From positions 1 through 10,882 of the forward strand of contig CAUUKX010000070.1 of NCBI GenBank assembly GCA_963545585.1: a DNA stretch of 10,882 nt, read 5' to 3'. The notes under the pieces were generated by a model that saw only the letters and a program-made list of their open reading frames with translations, did not search any database and was not told the DNA's origin. The DNA comes from W11650 sp963545585. GTDB taxonomy: Bacteria > Bacillota > Clostridia > Lachnospirales > Vallitaleaceae. Shown here piece by piece: positions 1 through 7,700 of the stretch (within the stretch, counting starts at the first letter, position 1; each line of letters begins with the position of its first letter). The position numbers and the translations under genes were made by a program.

Positions 1-76
1 GCAGCAAATTTTTCTTTAAAAAAAGAGGACATTTACTATTGCAATTTACCAAATTAACTAAATTTTAAAAAAACGT

Positions 77-105
77 TTGACAATGTATAAAATAAATGAT
101 ATCCT
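77..105 (+). promoter_or_regulatory. Predicted sigma-A promoter of the cold-shock gene
   Basis: A perfect -35 hexamer TTGACA (77-82) is followed after 17 bases by TATCCT (100-105), which matches four of six positions of the -10 consensus. The flanks are very A/T-rich. Transcription would start near 112 and give an untranslated leader of about 85 bases before the cold-shock gene. The assignment is by consensus only; an alternative -10 reading a few bases downstream (TATAGC, 105-110) is possible. Confidence 0.6.
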
Positions 106-111
106 ATAGCA

Positions 112-196
112 AGTAGAGTTGGTTGCAGACTCCATCTTAATTGAAGTTAAATACTCAACCTACGCGTAGTGATTTTTAATTTACAGGAGGAAAAAA
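112..196 (+). promoter_or_regulatory. 5' untranslated leader of the cold-shock gene with a 10-bp palindrome
   Basis: This stretch lies between the predicted start of transcription and the csp start codon. It contains a perfect 10-bp palindrome CTACGCGTAG (160-169), followed by a T-rich run, and a possible long-range pairing of GGTTG (121-125) with CAACC (156-160). Cold-shock mRNAs are known to carry long structured leaders that control their stability and translation; that this one does so is inference. It ends in a strong Shine-Dalgarno AGGAGG (185-190), six bases before the ATG. Confidence 0.4.
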
Positions 197-397
197 ATGA
201 AACAGGGCACAGTGAAGTGGTTTGACGCAAAAAAAGGTTTTGGATTTATTTCGGTTGATGGGGGAGACGATGTATTCGTACATTTCACCGCTATCGGCGG
301 CGACGGCTTTAAGTCTTTGGAAGAAGGCGATCAGGTAGAATTTAATATCGTGGAAGGTTCTAAGGGACCGCAAGCGGCTGATGTTGTTAAATTATAG
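197..397 (+). CDS. csp: Cold-shock protein, CspA family
   Basis: A 66-residue protein made of a single cold-shock (OB-fold) domain, the normal length for bacterial Csp proteins. Both nucleic-acid-binding motifs are present: RNP1 KGFGFI at residues 13-18 and RNP2 VFVHF at 26-30, preceded by the usual GTVKWF start. Proteins of this family bind single-stranded RNA and DNA in the cytoplasm and act as RNA chaperones that melt structure and help translation, notably after a temperature drop; some members are constitutive. The start is fixed by AGGAGG at 185-190 with ideal spacing. The gene has its own promoter upstream and a terminator just downstream, so it appears to be monocistronic. The family is certain; whether it is truly cold-induced cannot be read from the sequence. 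Confidence 0.97.
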   Translation: MKQGTVKWFDAKKGFGFISVDGGDDVFVHFTAIGGDGFKSLEEGDQVEFNIVEGSKGPQAADVVKL

Positions 398-412
398 AAA
401 TAAGTCAAAAAT

Positions 413-447
413 GGCTGTGTTAGGGCTTATCCGGCGCAGCCTTTTTT
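413..447 (+). terminator. Rho-independent terminator after the cold-shock gene
   Basis: GGCTGTG (413-419) pairs with CGCAGCC (435-441) to give a 7-bp stem with one G-U wobble around a 15-base loop, directly followed by six T (442-447). It lies 16 bases after the csp stop codon and just before the truA Shine-Dalgarno, so it separates the two genes, although some read-through into truA is possible because no clear truA promoter is visible. Confidence 0.8.
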
Positions 448-467
448 AAATTCTTTGAGGAATGTGT

Positions 468-1241
468 ATGCAAACAATTTTATTAACCATTGCCTATGAC
501 GGAACGGCTTACGCCGGTTGGCAAACTCAGGCGAATGCGCTGGCGGTTCAGGAATGTATGATGAAAGCTGGGGCTTCTTTTTTGCCGTTCGGTTTTACGA
601 TTACCACCGCTTCCCGCACGGATGCCGGTGTTCATGCGGTTGGTCAGAGAGCGCTGCTTAAAACGGAGTCGATTCACAGTCCCCAGAAAGTTTTAAATGC
701 CTTTAATTCTTATTTGCCGGCGGATATCCGGGTATGGAGAGCGGAGTCGGTGCCGGCCGATTTTCATCCCCGCTATCACGCTAAGAGCAAGCTCTATGTT
801 TATAAAATCTGGAACGGAAATGTGGAATTGCCAAGCTATTGTCGGGACCATGTTTTGATTCGGCCGCACTGTGATTATGATAAAATGTGTTATATTGCCG
901 GGAAGTTTGTCGGTCGTCATGATTTTAATGCTTTTTCTTCGAAAAAAAAGACAGTAACGGATACCGTTCGTCAAATTTACCGCTGTCAGGTGCTGGAAAA
1001 AACCGATCCTTATATCGGCCGGGAGTGCGGACAGGCGTATGAGATTTATATGGAAGGCGATGGTTTTCTTTACAATATGGTGCGGATTATTGCTGGTTGT
1101 ATTGTTTTTTGGGGAAGCAGTTCCATCAGCCGGCAGGAAATTGATGATCGAATCCGGCGAGCCTATCAGACTGGCGACCGGGCGTTGGCGTCAAAGACCT
1201 TAGCAGCTAAGGGACTGACGCTCTTGGCGATTAATTACTAG
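468..1241 (+). CDS. truA: tRNA pseudouridine synthase A (positions 38-40)
   Basis: A 257-residue protein, close to the family's usual 240-270. TruA isomerises uridine to pseudouridine at positions 38, 39 and 40 in the anticodon arm of many tRNAs. The N-terminus has the typical LTIAYDGTAYAGWQ block, and the catalytic aspartate lies in SRTDAGVHA as residue 52. Later family blocks are also present: FHPRYHAKSKLYVYKIWNG, the GRHDFNAFSSK region and GDGFLYNMVRIIAG near the C-terminus. An in-frame ATG at 462 exists, but GAGG (457-460) is only one base from it and seven bases from the ATG at 468, so 468 is the preferred start. The gene lies after the csp terminator and no clear promoter of its own was found. 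An inverted repeat (AAGATT-T-AATCTT, 1247-1259) follows the stop codon but has no T tract and is too tight to be a convincing terminator. Confidence 0.96.
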   Translation: MQTILLTIAYDGTAYAGWQTQANALAVQECMMKAGASFLPFGFTITTASRTDAGVHAVGQRALLKTESIHSPQKVLNAFNSYLPADIRVWRAESVPADFHPRYHAKSKLYVYKIWNGNVELPSYCRDHVLIRPHCDYDKMCYIAGKFVGRHDFNAFSSKKKTVTDTVRQIYRCQVLEKTDPYIGRECGQAYEIYMEGDGFLYNMVRIIAGCIVFWGSSSISRQEIDDRIRRAYQTGDRALASKTLAAKGLTLLAINY

Positions 1242-1259
1242 AATTTAAGATTTAATCTT

Positions 1260-1285
1260 TAGGAAAAGGCAAATCAGGTCGATAA
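1260..1285 (+). promoter_or_regulatory. Candidate sigma-28 (SigD/FliA-type) promoter of the chemoreceptor gene
   Basis: GTCGATAA at 1278-1285 matches seven of eight positions of the flagellar sigma -10 consensus GCCGATAA. The -35 is poor: TAGG at 1260-1263, 14 bases upstream, matches only two of four positions of TAAA. Chemoreceptor genes are commonly read by this sigma factor in motile bacteria, which raises the prior. If correct, transcription starts near 1292 and the leader is about 115 bases. An alternative reading of the same bases as part of a riboswitch is given in the findings; the two cannot both hold. Confidence 0.35.
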
Positions 1286-1304
1286 CCACAAAAGCAGATA
1301 TTGT

Positions 1305-1400
1305 CTACACCGGAATACGGGGTAGTATTTACATTTCATAACAAAGTCTGAAAAGACTGGAGAAAAGTTGAGTAATTTACTAACTCAAGGAGGGAAAGGA
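1305..1400 (+). promoter_or_regulatory. Structured leader of the chemoreceptor gene (three hairpins and Shine-Dalgarno)
   Basis: Three consecutive small hairpins precede the start codon. The first pairs CTAC (1305-1308) and CCG (1310-1312) with CGG (1318-1320) and GTAG (1322-1325), with one A/G mismatch. The second is AGTCT (1345-1349) and AGACT (1354-1358) closed by a GAAA tetraloop. The third pairs TTGAGT (1368-1373) with ACTCAA (1383-1388) and its 3' arm runs into the Shine-Dalgarno AAGGAGGG (1387-1394). A second, closer ribosome site AAAGGA is at 1395-1400, five bases from the ATG. The position of the third stem suggests translational control, but that is inference. Confidence 0.45.
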
Positions 1401-1405
1401 AAACT

Positions 1406-3394
1406 ATGAAACTAAAAAGCAGGATATTGGTGACAACATTGGCGCCGTTGGCGGTGATTTTGGCCGTCTTGTCGGTTAGTTCCTACTTATTTTCTTCTCG
1501 CATGCTGCAAGAAGAGTACAGTGAGAAAATTGAGCAAATGTCTGCCCGTTATGGGGCTGAGATTGATAATTTGATTGAAGATAAAAAAGGAATGTTGGCG
1601 GCAATTGCTGAGGTTTTCAGCCGCTTGAATTTAAACGACAAAGAAATGGAAAAGCTGTTTGCAGAAATGAAAGACAGCAATTCTGAAATTATGAACCTTT
1701 TTATCGGTTTGGAAACCGGTCGTTATGTCGATGCACTTGGCTGGATACCACCGACTGACTACAATATATTGGAAAAAGATTGGTATCGCTTATCCATTGG
1801 CAAAGCTGTTCCAGTGATTTCGGAGCCTTATATTAGTACTATCAGCGGCAATGCCATCATTACGATTTCTAAGGAAATGAGGAAAAACGGCAAGCGGATT
1901 GGCATGGTGGGAGCAGACATTTCACTGAATCAGCTTCAGAAGATGGTGCTGGCAATTCGATTGGAAAAAACCGGCAGCGCTTTTGTTTTGGATTCCAGCG
2001 GAAAGTTTGTAGTCCACAGCAAGTATACGGTCGAAGATAATATAAAAAATATAGAAAACGAGAAATATAGTCAATTAGCCGCTAAAATTTTAAGTAAGAC
2101 GGCGGATGTGTTTGAGGCTGAAGTTGACGGACAAGCGATTATGTATGCTACCTATCCGATTGAGGATTCGGAATGGAATTTGGTTATGCGGGTTCCGAAA
2201 GCTGAGTTTTTCAGTGCGAATAATCAATTGGGGCTGACGCTACTTTTGTTTAGCATAAGCGCATTGCTGCTGACGGGCGGTATGACCTTTTGGAATGCGC
2301 TTTCTGTTTCCAGACCGATTCAGGCGCTTAGTTCCTGCATAGAAGATTTGGCTGGATATGATTTAACTTTGACTGAGCAGTCGCCGGTAGCAGTTTATTC
2401 CAAAAACAAGGATGAGATTGGGGCGATCTCTCGTTCCCTGATTAGTGTAAAAAGGACTTTAACGGAGATTATGACCAAAGTCAGTGATGTAGCCAGTCAG
2501 GTATCCGCTTCTTCCCAGCAGCTGACGGCTACCAGTGAACAGTCGGCACATGCTTCCGAGGAAGTGGCAAGGTCTGTTGATGAAATTGCTCAGGGAGCGC
2601 AGAGTCAGGCCGAGGATATGCAGGAAGGCACGGAGGCGATGTCAGTGATGAAGACGGCCTTAGAAAAGAATAAGGAAGTGGTTAAGGCACTGAACATGGC
2701 TGCTCAGAATGCAATGGAAGCACAGCAAAAAGGCATTTTATCGGTGCGCGAGTTAGTGCAGGAAACGGAAAAATCAAAAACTGCTGCTGGTCAGGTTATG
2801 GAAGCGATTACTTTGACGAATGAAAGCGCTATTCAAATCGCCAATGCCAGTAATATGATTAAAGCCATTGCCGATCAGACCAATCTTTTGGCGCTCAATG
2901 CCGCGATTGAAGCAGCCAGAGCCGGAGAAGCCGGCCGCGGCTTTGCCGTTGTAGCCGAAGAAATCCGGAAGCTGGCTGAGCAGTCAACCGAGTTTACCGA
3001 GGAGATTGGTCAGATTGTGGAAGGTTTAACGACTAAGACTTCGGAAACTGTGGAAATCATGAATTCGGTCGGCGAGATTGTAGCCAATCAATCGGGCAAG
3101 GTATCAGAAACCGATACGCAGTTTGATGCTATTTCAGCCGCTTTGGAAAAGACCAAACAGGCGGTTAGCCATCTAAATGAATCTGGCGAGGAACTAAGTC
3201 AGACAGAGAGTAGTTTGTTAAATATTATTGAAAACTTATCGGCGCTGTCGGAAGAAAATGCGGCTTCGGCGCAGCAGTCGACCTCCTTTGTTGAGGAACA
3301 GGCGGCCTCCGCTCATGAAATAGCTGTTTCCAGCGGACATTTGGCGGAAATGGCGCAGGAGTTGACAGAAATGATTTCTGTGTTTAAAATGTAA
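1406..3394 (+). CDS. Methyl-accepting chemotaxis protein with dCache-type sensor
   Basis: A 662-residue transmembrane chemoreceptor. A short basic N-terminus leads to a membrane helix at about residues 7-29, an extracytoplasmic sensor of about 245 residues, a second membrane helix at about 275-297, a HAMP linker at about 298-355 and a long cytoplasmic coiled-coil signalling domain. The hairpin tip that contacts CheA and CheW is clear at 488-527 (IADQTNLLALNAAIEAARAG and following). Flanking helices carry Glu/Gln pairs in Ala/Ser settings (for example SEEVARS and SEENAASAQQS) typical of methylation sites. The sensor has dCache features: DWY (125-127), EPY (140-142) and GADIS (169-173). No C-terminal CheR/CheB docking pentapeptide is present; the protein ends SVFKM. 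Its signal is unknown. It implies a chemotaxis system and motility encoded elsewhere. It stands alone between a leader and a strong hairpin, so it is probably transcribed singly. Confidence 0.95.
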   Translation: MKLKSRILVTTLAPLAVILAVLSVSSYLFSSRMLQEEYSEKIEQMSARYGAEIDNLIEDKKGMLAAIAEVFSRLNLNDKEMEKLFAEMKDSNSEIMNLFIGLETGRYVDALGWIPPTDYNILEKDWYRLSIGKAVPVISEPYISTISGNAIITISKEMRKNGKRIGMVGADISLNQLQKMVLAIRLEKTGSAFVLDSSGKFVVHSKYTVEDNIKNIENEKYSQLAAKILSKTADVFEAEVDGQAIMYATYPIEDSEWNLVMRVPKAEFFSANNQLGLTLLLFSISALLLTGGMTFWNALSVSRPIQALSSCIEDLAGYDLTLTEQSPVAVYSKNKDEIGAISRSLISVKRTLTEIMTKVSDVASQVSASSQQLTATSEQSAHASEEVARSVDEIAQGAQSQAEDMQEGTEAMSVMKTALEKNKEVVKALNMAAQNAMEAQQKGILSVRELVQETEKSKTAAGQVMEAITLTNESAIQIANASNMIKAIADQTNLLALNAAIEAARAGEAGRGFAVVAEEIRKLAEQSTEFTEEIGQIVEGLTTKTSETVEIMNSVGEIVANQSGKVSETDTQFDAISAALEKTKQAVSHLNESGEELSQTESSLLNIIENLSALSEENAASAQQSTSFVEEQAASAHEIAVSSGHLAEMAQELTEMISVFKM

Positions 3395-3414
3395 ATAGCC
3401 GTAAACAAGAGCAG

Positions 3415-3476
3415 GCTGCTGCGCCGGGAAATAATATGCCAAAGAGTGGTTGTTTTCCCGGTGCAGCAGCTTCTTT
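3415..3476 (+). terminator. Long-stem terminator hairpin after the chemoreceptor gene
   Basis: Bases 3415-3431 pair with 3454-3470 in a 17-bp stem with a single G-U wobble, around a 22-base loop. The stem base is GCTGCTGC and the stem top is CCGGGAAA. A short T-rich tract TTCTTT (3471-3476) follows, so it works best as a terminator for the + strand. It starts 20 bases after the stop codon. The U tract is weaker than the stem, so an mRNA-stabilising role at the 3' end is an alternative. Confidence 0.7.
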
Positions 3477-3587
3477 GCGGAAAAACGAAAGCTTTTTATG
3501 GAAGAGACTGTACGAATTAGAGTTTTAGATGCAGGTGCGATGAAAAGAGCCTCTTTCGGATAAAATTGCAAAAAAGGAGAATGAAAA

Positions 3588-4742
3588 ATGTTAATTTTAA
3601 GTGCGGGACCGACAACAATTGCTGATAACACCTTGCAGGCGATGAGCCAGCAAAGATGGAACACCGACCTGTCCAAGGAATTTTATGAGCAGTATCAAAG
3701 AGTGGTGGAGAAGTATGACAAGGTGATTAAAAATACCAGTGGCTTCAGTTTTATTATGGGAGCAGAAGCGATGATTGCCTTGGAGGGAGCCTGTGCCAGT
3801 CTGATTGAGCCGGGCGATGAGGTGCTGGTGCTGGCTAACGGTGTTTTTGGCCGGGGCTTTGCCGATTTGGTCAGTATGTACGGCGGCCAGCCGGTGATAG
3901 TAGGTCAGCCCGATGAACATGGCTTTTCCTTGGAAGCGCTGCAAAAGGCGGCAGCCGAACATCCAAATGCTAAACTGGCGACAATGGTTCACTGCGAAAC
4001 GCCGACCGGCGTAACCAACGATGTGGCCGAGTTGTGCCGCTTTTTGAAAAAATGCGGGATTTTATCGGTTGTCGACAGCGTGTCGGCCATCGGCGGGGAA
4101 ATGTTAAATTATGATGACAGTGCGATTGATGTGCTGCTGGGCGGCAGTCAAAAGTGTTTGTCGGCGCCGTCCGGGCTGGGGATGGTGACATTAAGTCCGG
4201 CGGCCGTGCAGGCGATTGAGAACCGGACACAGCCGATTGCTTCTTTTTATGCCAATTATCAATACTTTTTCAATTGGCGGGAAAAAATGTGGTTTCCCTA
4301 TACGATGCCGGAACAACTGATTAATGCGCTGGAAACGGCGCTGGATAATATTTTGGCCAAAGACTATATCGGGCTTCACGCCCGCTATGCCGAAATTACC
4401 CGCCGGGTGCTGACCGAAAACGGGTTGAAGCTTTTTGCCGAGTCGGCAGCGGCCAATACTTTGACCGCTTTTTATACCCCGGAGAAAGCGACCCCGGATC
4501 AGATTTTGGCGCATTTGCAGGCGAAGTATGAAATTATTTTGTCCGGAAGTTTGGCGGAATATAAGGACAAGCTTTTGCGGATTGGCCACATGGGGGAAAA
4601 TAATCGCGGTGCTTATTTTGAAAAATTATTTGCCGCACTGGATGGAACTTGGAAAGATTTGAAACTGGGAGCAAGTCATTTCCTGCAGAGTTATTATGAA
4701 GCGGCGCTGCCGCCCTGTGACTGCGACTGCTGCCGGAAATAG
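3588..4742 (+). CDS. Class V pyridoxal-phosphate aminotransferase (alanine-glyoxylate / serine-pyruvate type)
   Basis: A 384-residue fold-type I PLP enzyme, usual length for the family. The N-terminal SAGPT block (5-9) is the substrate-loop signature of alanine-glyoxylate and serine-pyruvate aminotransferases. HCETPTG (135-141) is the expected cofactor-contact segment, VVDSVSAIGG (161-170) holds the aspartate (163) that pairs with the pyridine nitrogen, and GGSQKCLSAPSG (185-196) holds the lysine (189) that forms the Schiff base. The substrate cannot be settled: glyoxylate, pyruvate with serine or alanine, ureidoglycine or aminoethylphosphonate transaminases share this scaffold. The start has AGGAGA at 3575-3580 with seven-base spacing. 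Oddly, the C-terminus ends in a cysteine-dense tail with cysteines at 377, 379, 381 and 382. It is followed by addA after only 31 bases without a terminator, suggesting cotranscription. Confidence 0.9.
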   Translation: MLILSAGPTTIADNTLQAMSQQRWNTDLSKEFYEQYQRVVEKYDKVIKNTSGFSFIMGAEAMIALEGACASLIEPGDEVLVLANGVFGRGFADLVSMYGGQPVIVGQPDEHGFSLEALQKAAAEHPNAKLATMVHCETPTGVTNDVAELCRFLKKCGILSVVDSVSAIGGEMLNYDDSAIDVLLGGSQKCLSAPSGLGMVTLSPAAVQAIENRTQPIASFYANYQYFFNWREKMWFPYTMPEQLINALETALDNILAKDYIGLHARYAEITRRVLTENGLKLFAESAAANTLTAFYTPEKATPDQILAHLQAKYEIILSGSLAEYKDKLLRIGHMGENNRGAYFEKLFAALDGTWKDLKLGASHFLQSYYEAALPPCDCDCCRK

Positions 4743-4773
4743 AGTTTTAACAGAAAAAACAGAGGAGATAACA

Positions 4774-7700
4774 ATGGCTTTTTCATATACAGAGCAGCAG
4801 CAGAGTGCGATTGAAGTCAGAAACCGGAACGTTTTGGTATCGGCGGCGGCTGGTTCCGGTAAAACGGCGGTTTTGGTCGAGCGGGTAATTCAGATGATTT
4901 TAAATCGGGAAATCAGTATTGATGAGCTGTTGGTTGTTACCTTTACCCGGGCGGCGGCGGCAGAAATGCGGGAGAGAATCAGTGATGCACTTAGTCAGGC
5001 GCTGCACCGCCTGTATCGGCCGGAACTGCGGGAGCAGCTGGTGCTGCTGCCGTCGGCAGATATCACCACGATTCATGCCTTTTGTTTAAAAGTAATTCGG
5101 GAAAATTATTCGTTGTTGGGCTTGGAGCCGGATTTTCGGATTGCCGATGAAACCGAAATTGAACTTTTGGCGGAAGAAGCGATGGCTGAATTATTGGAGA
5201 CGGAATACCAAAGGGCGGAGCCGGAATTTTTGCATTTGGTGCGCAGCTTTATGACCGGTACCAGCGACCGGCCGGTGGAGGATGCGATTCGCCGAATTGA
5301 CGCGGCAGCGCAGGGCATGGCAAAGCCAGAGGAATGGCTGGATTTGGCAGTGGCAGGACTTGCGGCTGATTCACCGGAGGAACTAAAGCAAAGTTTTTTT
5401 TGGCCGGTGCTGTGGCAGGAGATTGCAGAGAAACTGAAATGGGCGGTGCGGGAACAGCAGTTTTTAGCGGAATTGGCGGCAGACCCGGAAACGGAAGTAT
5501 TTGCTGAACAGGCGGCTTATTTTGGTGAATTGCTGGCGCAAGCGGAAGCTTTGGCCGAAAATCGTGATTACGATGGCTTGGGCCGGCTGCTGAAAGAGTA
5601 TGCTGCCCCGGCCATGCCCAGAGTTAGAAAAGGAATTGAGGCCGAGACGCTGGCGGAGATGAAGCAGCGGATTGAAAACTTGCGGTCGGTCTTTGTTGAT
5701 TTGCAGTCGTATCTGCAAAATACTTGGGCGGAGAACTGGGAAATTACGCAGAGAATGCAGCGTTTGGTTAAGGAGTTGTGCCAGCTGACGCTGGCTTATG
5801 AAGCGCTGCTCAGAGACAAGAAGCAAAAGAAACAGATTATTGATTTTAATGATATTGAGCACATGGCGCTGCGGCTTTTGCGGGCGGAGAACGGAGGCCG
5901 GACGGAGATTGCAGAGCGTTACTGCGGGAAGTACAAAGAAGTCATCATTGATGAATATCAGGATACGAGTGAGGTGCAGGATGCGCTGCTGGAGCTGGCA
6001 GGGGGCGAGCCGGAGCGGCCGAACCGCTTTATGGTGGGCGATATTAAGCAGAGTATTTATAAGTTTCGGCAGGCGAAGCCGGAAATTTTTCAGCAGAAAT
6101 ATTTAAGCTACGGCGGTTTGGATACGGCTTACGCCAAGATTGATATGCAGACCAATTTCCGTTCCCGGCAGGAAGTCCTGAAATTGGTAAATTATATTTT
6201 CCGTAGTATTATGACACGGCAGGCGGCGGGGATTGATTATGACGATCGGGCCAAGTTTATTTTTCCGCAGCCGGCGGAATTAGAAGAAAGTTACCGGCCG
6301 CAGTTGATTTTAATTGAAAAGGAAAGCTATCAAAGTGAAGAAGAGAGCGCTGTCCGGGAGGAGTTGGAAGCCGAAGCGGCGGCGCAGGAGATTGCGGCGC
6401 TGCTTTCTTCGGGCAAGATGATTTATGATAAAAAGCGGGGCGACTGGCGGAAAATTGAGGCTGAGGATATTGCGGTTTTAATGCGCTCGCCCGGCAATGC
6501 TTTGCCGATTTATATTGAAACTTTTTTGCGCTGGGGGATTCCGGTTTTGGCGGAAGAGGGCAAGGCTTATTTTATGACCAGTGAAATCAGGACTTTGACG
6601 GATTTTTTAAAGACGCTGGATAATCCCAGAGATGATTTAGCTTTGCTGGGTGTGCTTTGTTCGGCTATTTTTGAGTTTGAGCCGGAAGATTTGGCGCGGG
6701 TTCGGGCAGCGGCGGAAGCGGAGGAGTTTTTATTTGATGCACTCAGTCGCTACCGGCAGGATTTTTCGCGGTGCGGAGAATGGCCGGCGGAGGTATGGGC
6801 GGAGCGGGCAGTTCTTTTTTCGGAAGAAACTTTGGCTAAGGTTGATTATTTTTTAACGGAGTTTCGGGTATTAAAGGATGAAGCGTATCTGCTGACCCTT
6901 GGCCAGTTGTTTGACCGGCTACTGGAAAGGACGGGTTATGCGGCGCTGCTGGCCGGGATGCCGAATGGCAAGCAAAGAGGCTTAAATGTGCAGGCTTTTC
7001 AGGAACAGCTTGCTTTGTGGGAAAAGCAAGAGGGGGGCGGTCTGATTCGTTTTTTGCAGCGGCTTGGTAAGATTAAGAGTTTGAACTTGAGTTTTGGCCA
7101 GCCGGTAATGGAGACTGGCAAAGCGGTGCGGATTATGAGTATTCATAAGAGCAAGGGCTTGGAATTTCCTGTGGTTTTGCTGACGCAGCTGGGTAAGGGA
7201 TTTAATTTCCGGGATGTGTCGTCACCGGTGGTTTTGCGGGAAGCTGGCGGGATTTTGGTGTCGGATATTGATTATCAAAGTCGGGTGGTCAGGGAGGGCT
7301 TTCAAAAGCCGTTGTTAAAGATGCTGCTGCGCCGTGAAATTTTAGAGGAAGAGCAGAGGTTGTTGTATGTGGCTTTAACCAGAGCCAGAGAGTATTTATA
7401 TTTGATCGGGACGGTTTCTTCGGCGGAGAAGGTTTTGCAGAGGTGGCAGGAGAAGAATGTCACGGCCGGCGGGTATCAAATTGATGGTTTTGCCGGTGAT
7501 TTTTGCAGCCGCGAGTATTTGTTGGCGGCGCGCAGTTATTTGGATTTTTTGATGCCGGCGGCGCTGCGGGCGGAGGAATATGGCTTGCTGGCTTTGCGCT
7601 GGCTGAAGCGAGAGGAAGCGGAAAGCGAGCGGGTCGAGGCAGAGGAAGCTGCGGCAGAGGAAACGGCGGGCGGAGATTTGGCTGACCGTCTGGAGAGTGC

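Noticed and set aside
3236..3676. 146-codon open frame on the minus strand across the chemoreceptor gene end
   Set aside because: It overlaps the conserved signalling domain, the terminator hairpin and the start of the aminotransferase gene, and has no recognisable domain or ribosome site.
4696..4773. Upstream ATG that would extend AddA by 26 residues and overlap the aminotransferase gene
   Set aside because: The added residues are basic and unlike AddA N-termini, while the ATG at 4774 has a well-spaced GAGGAG and begins the expected Q-motif region.
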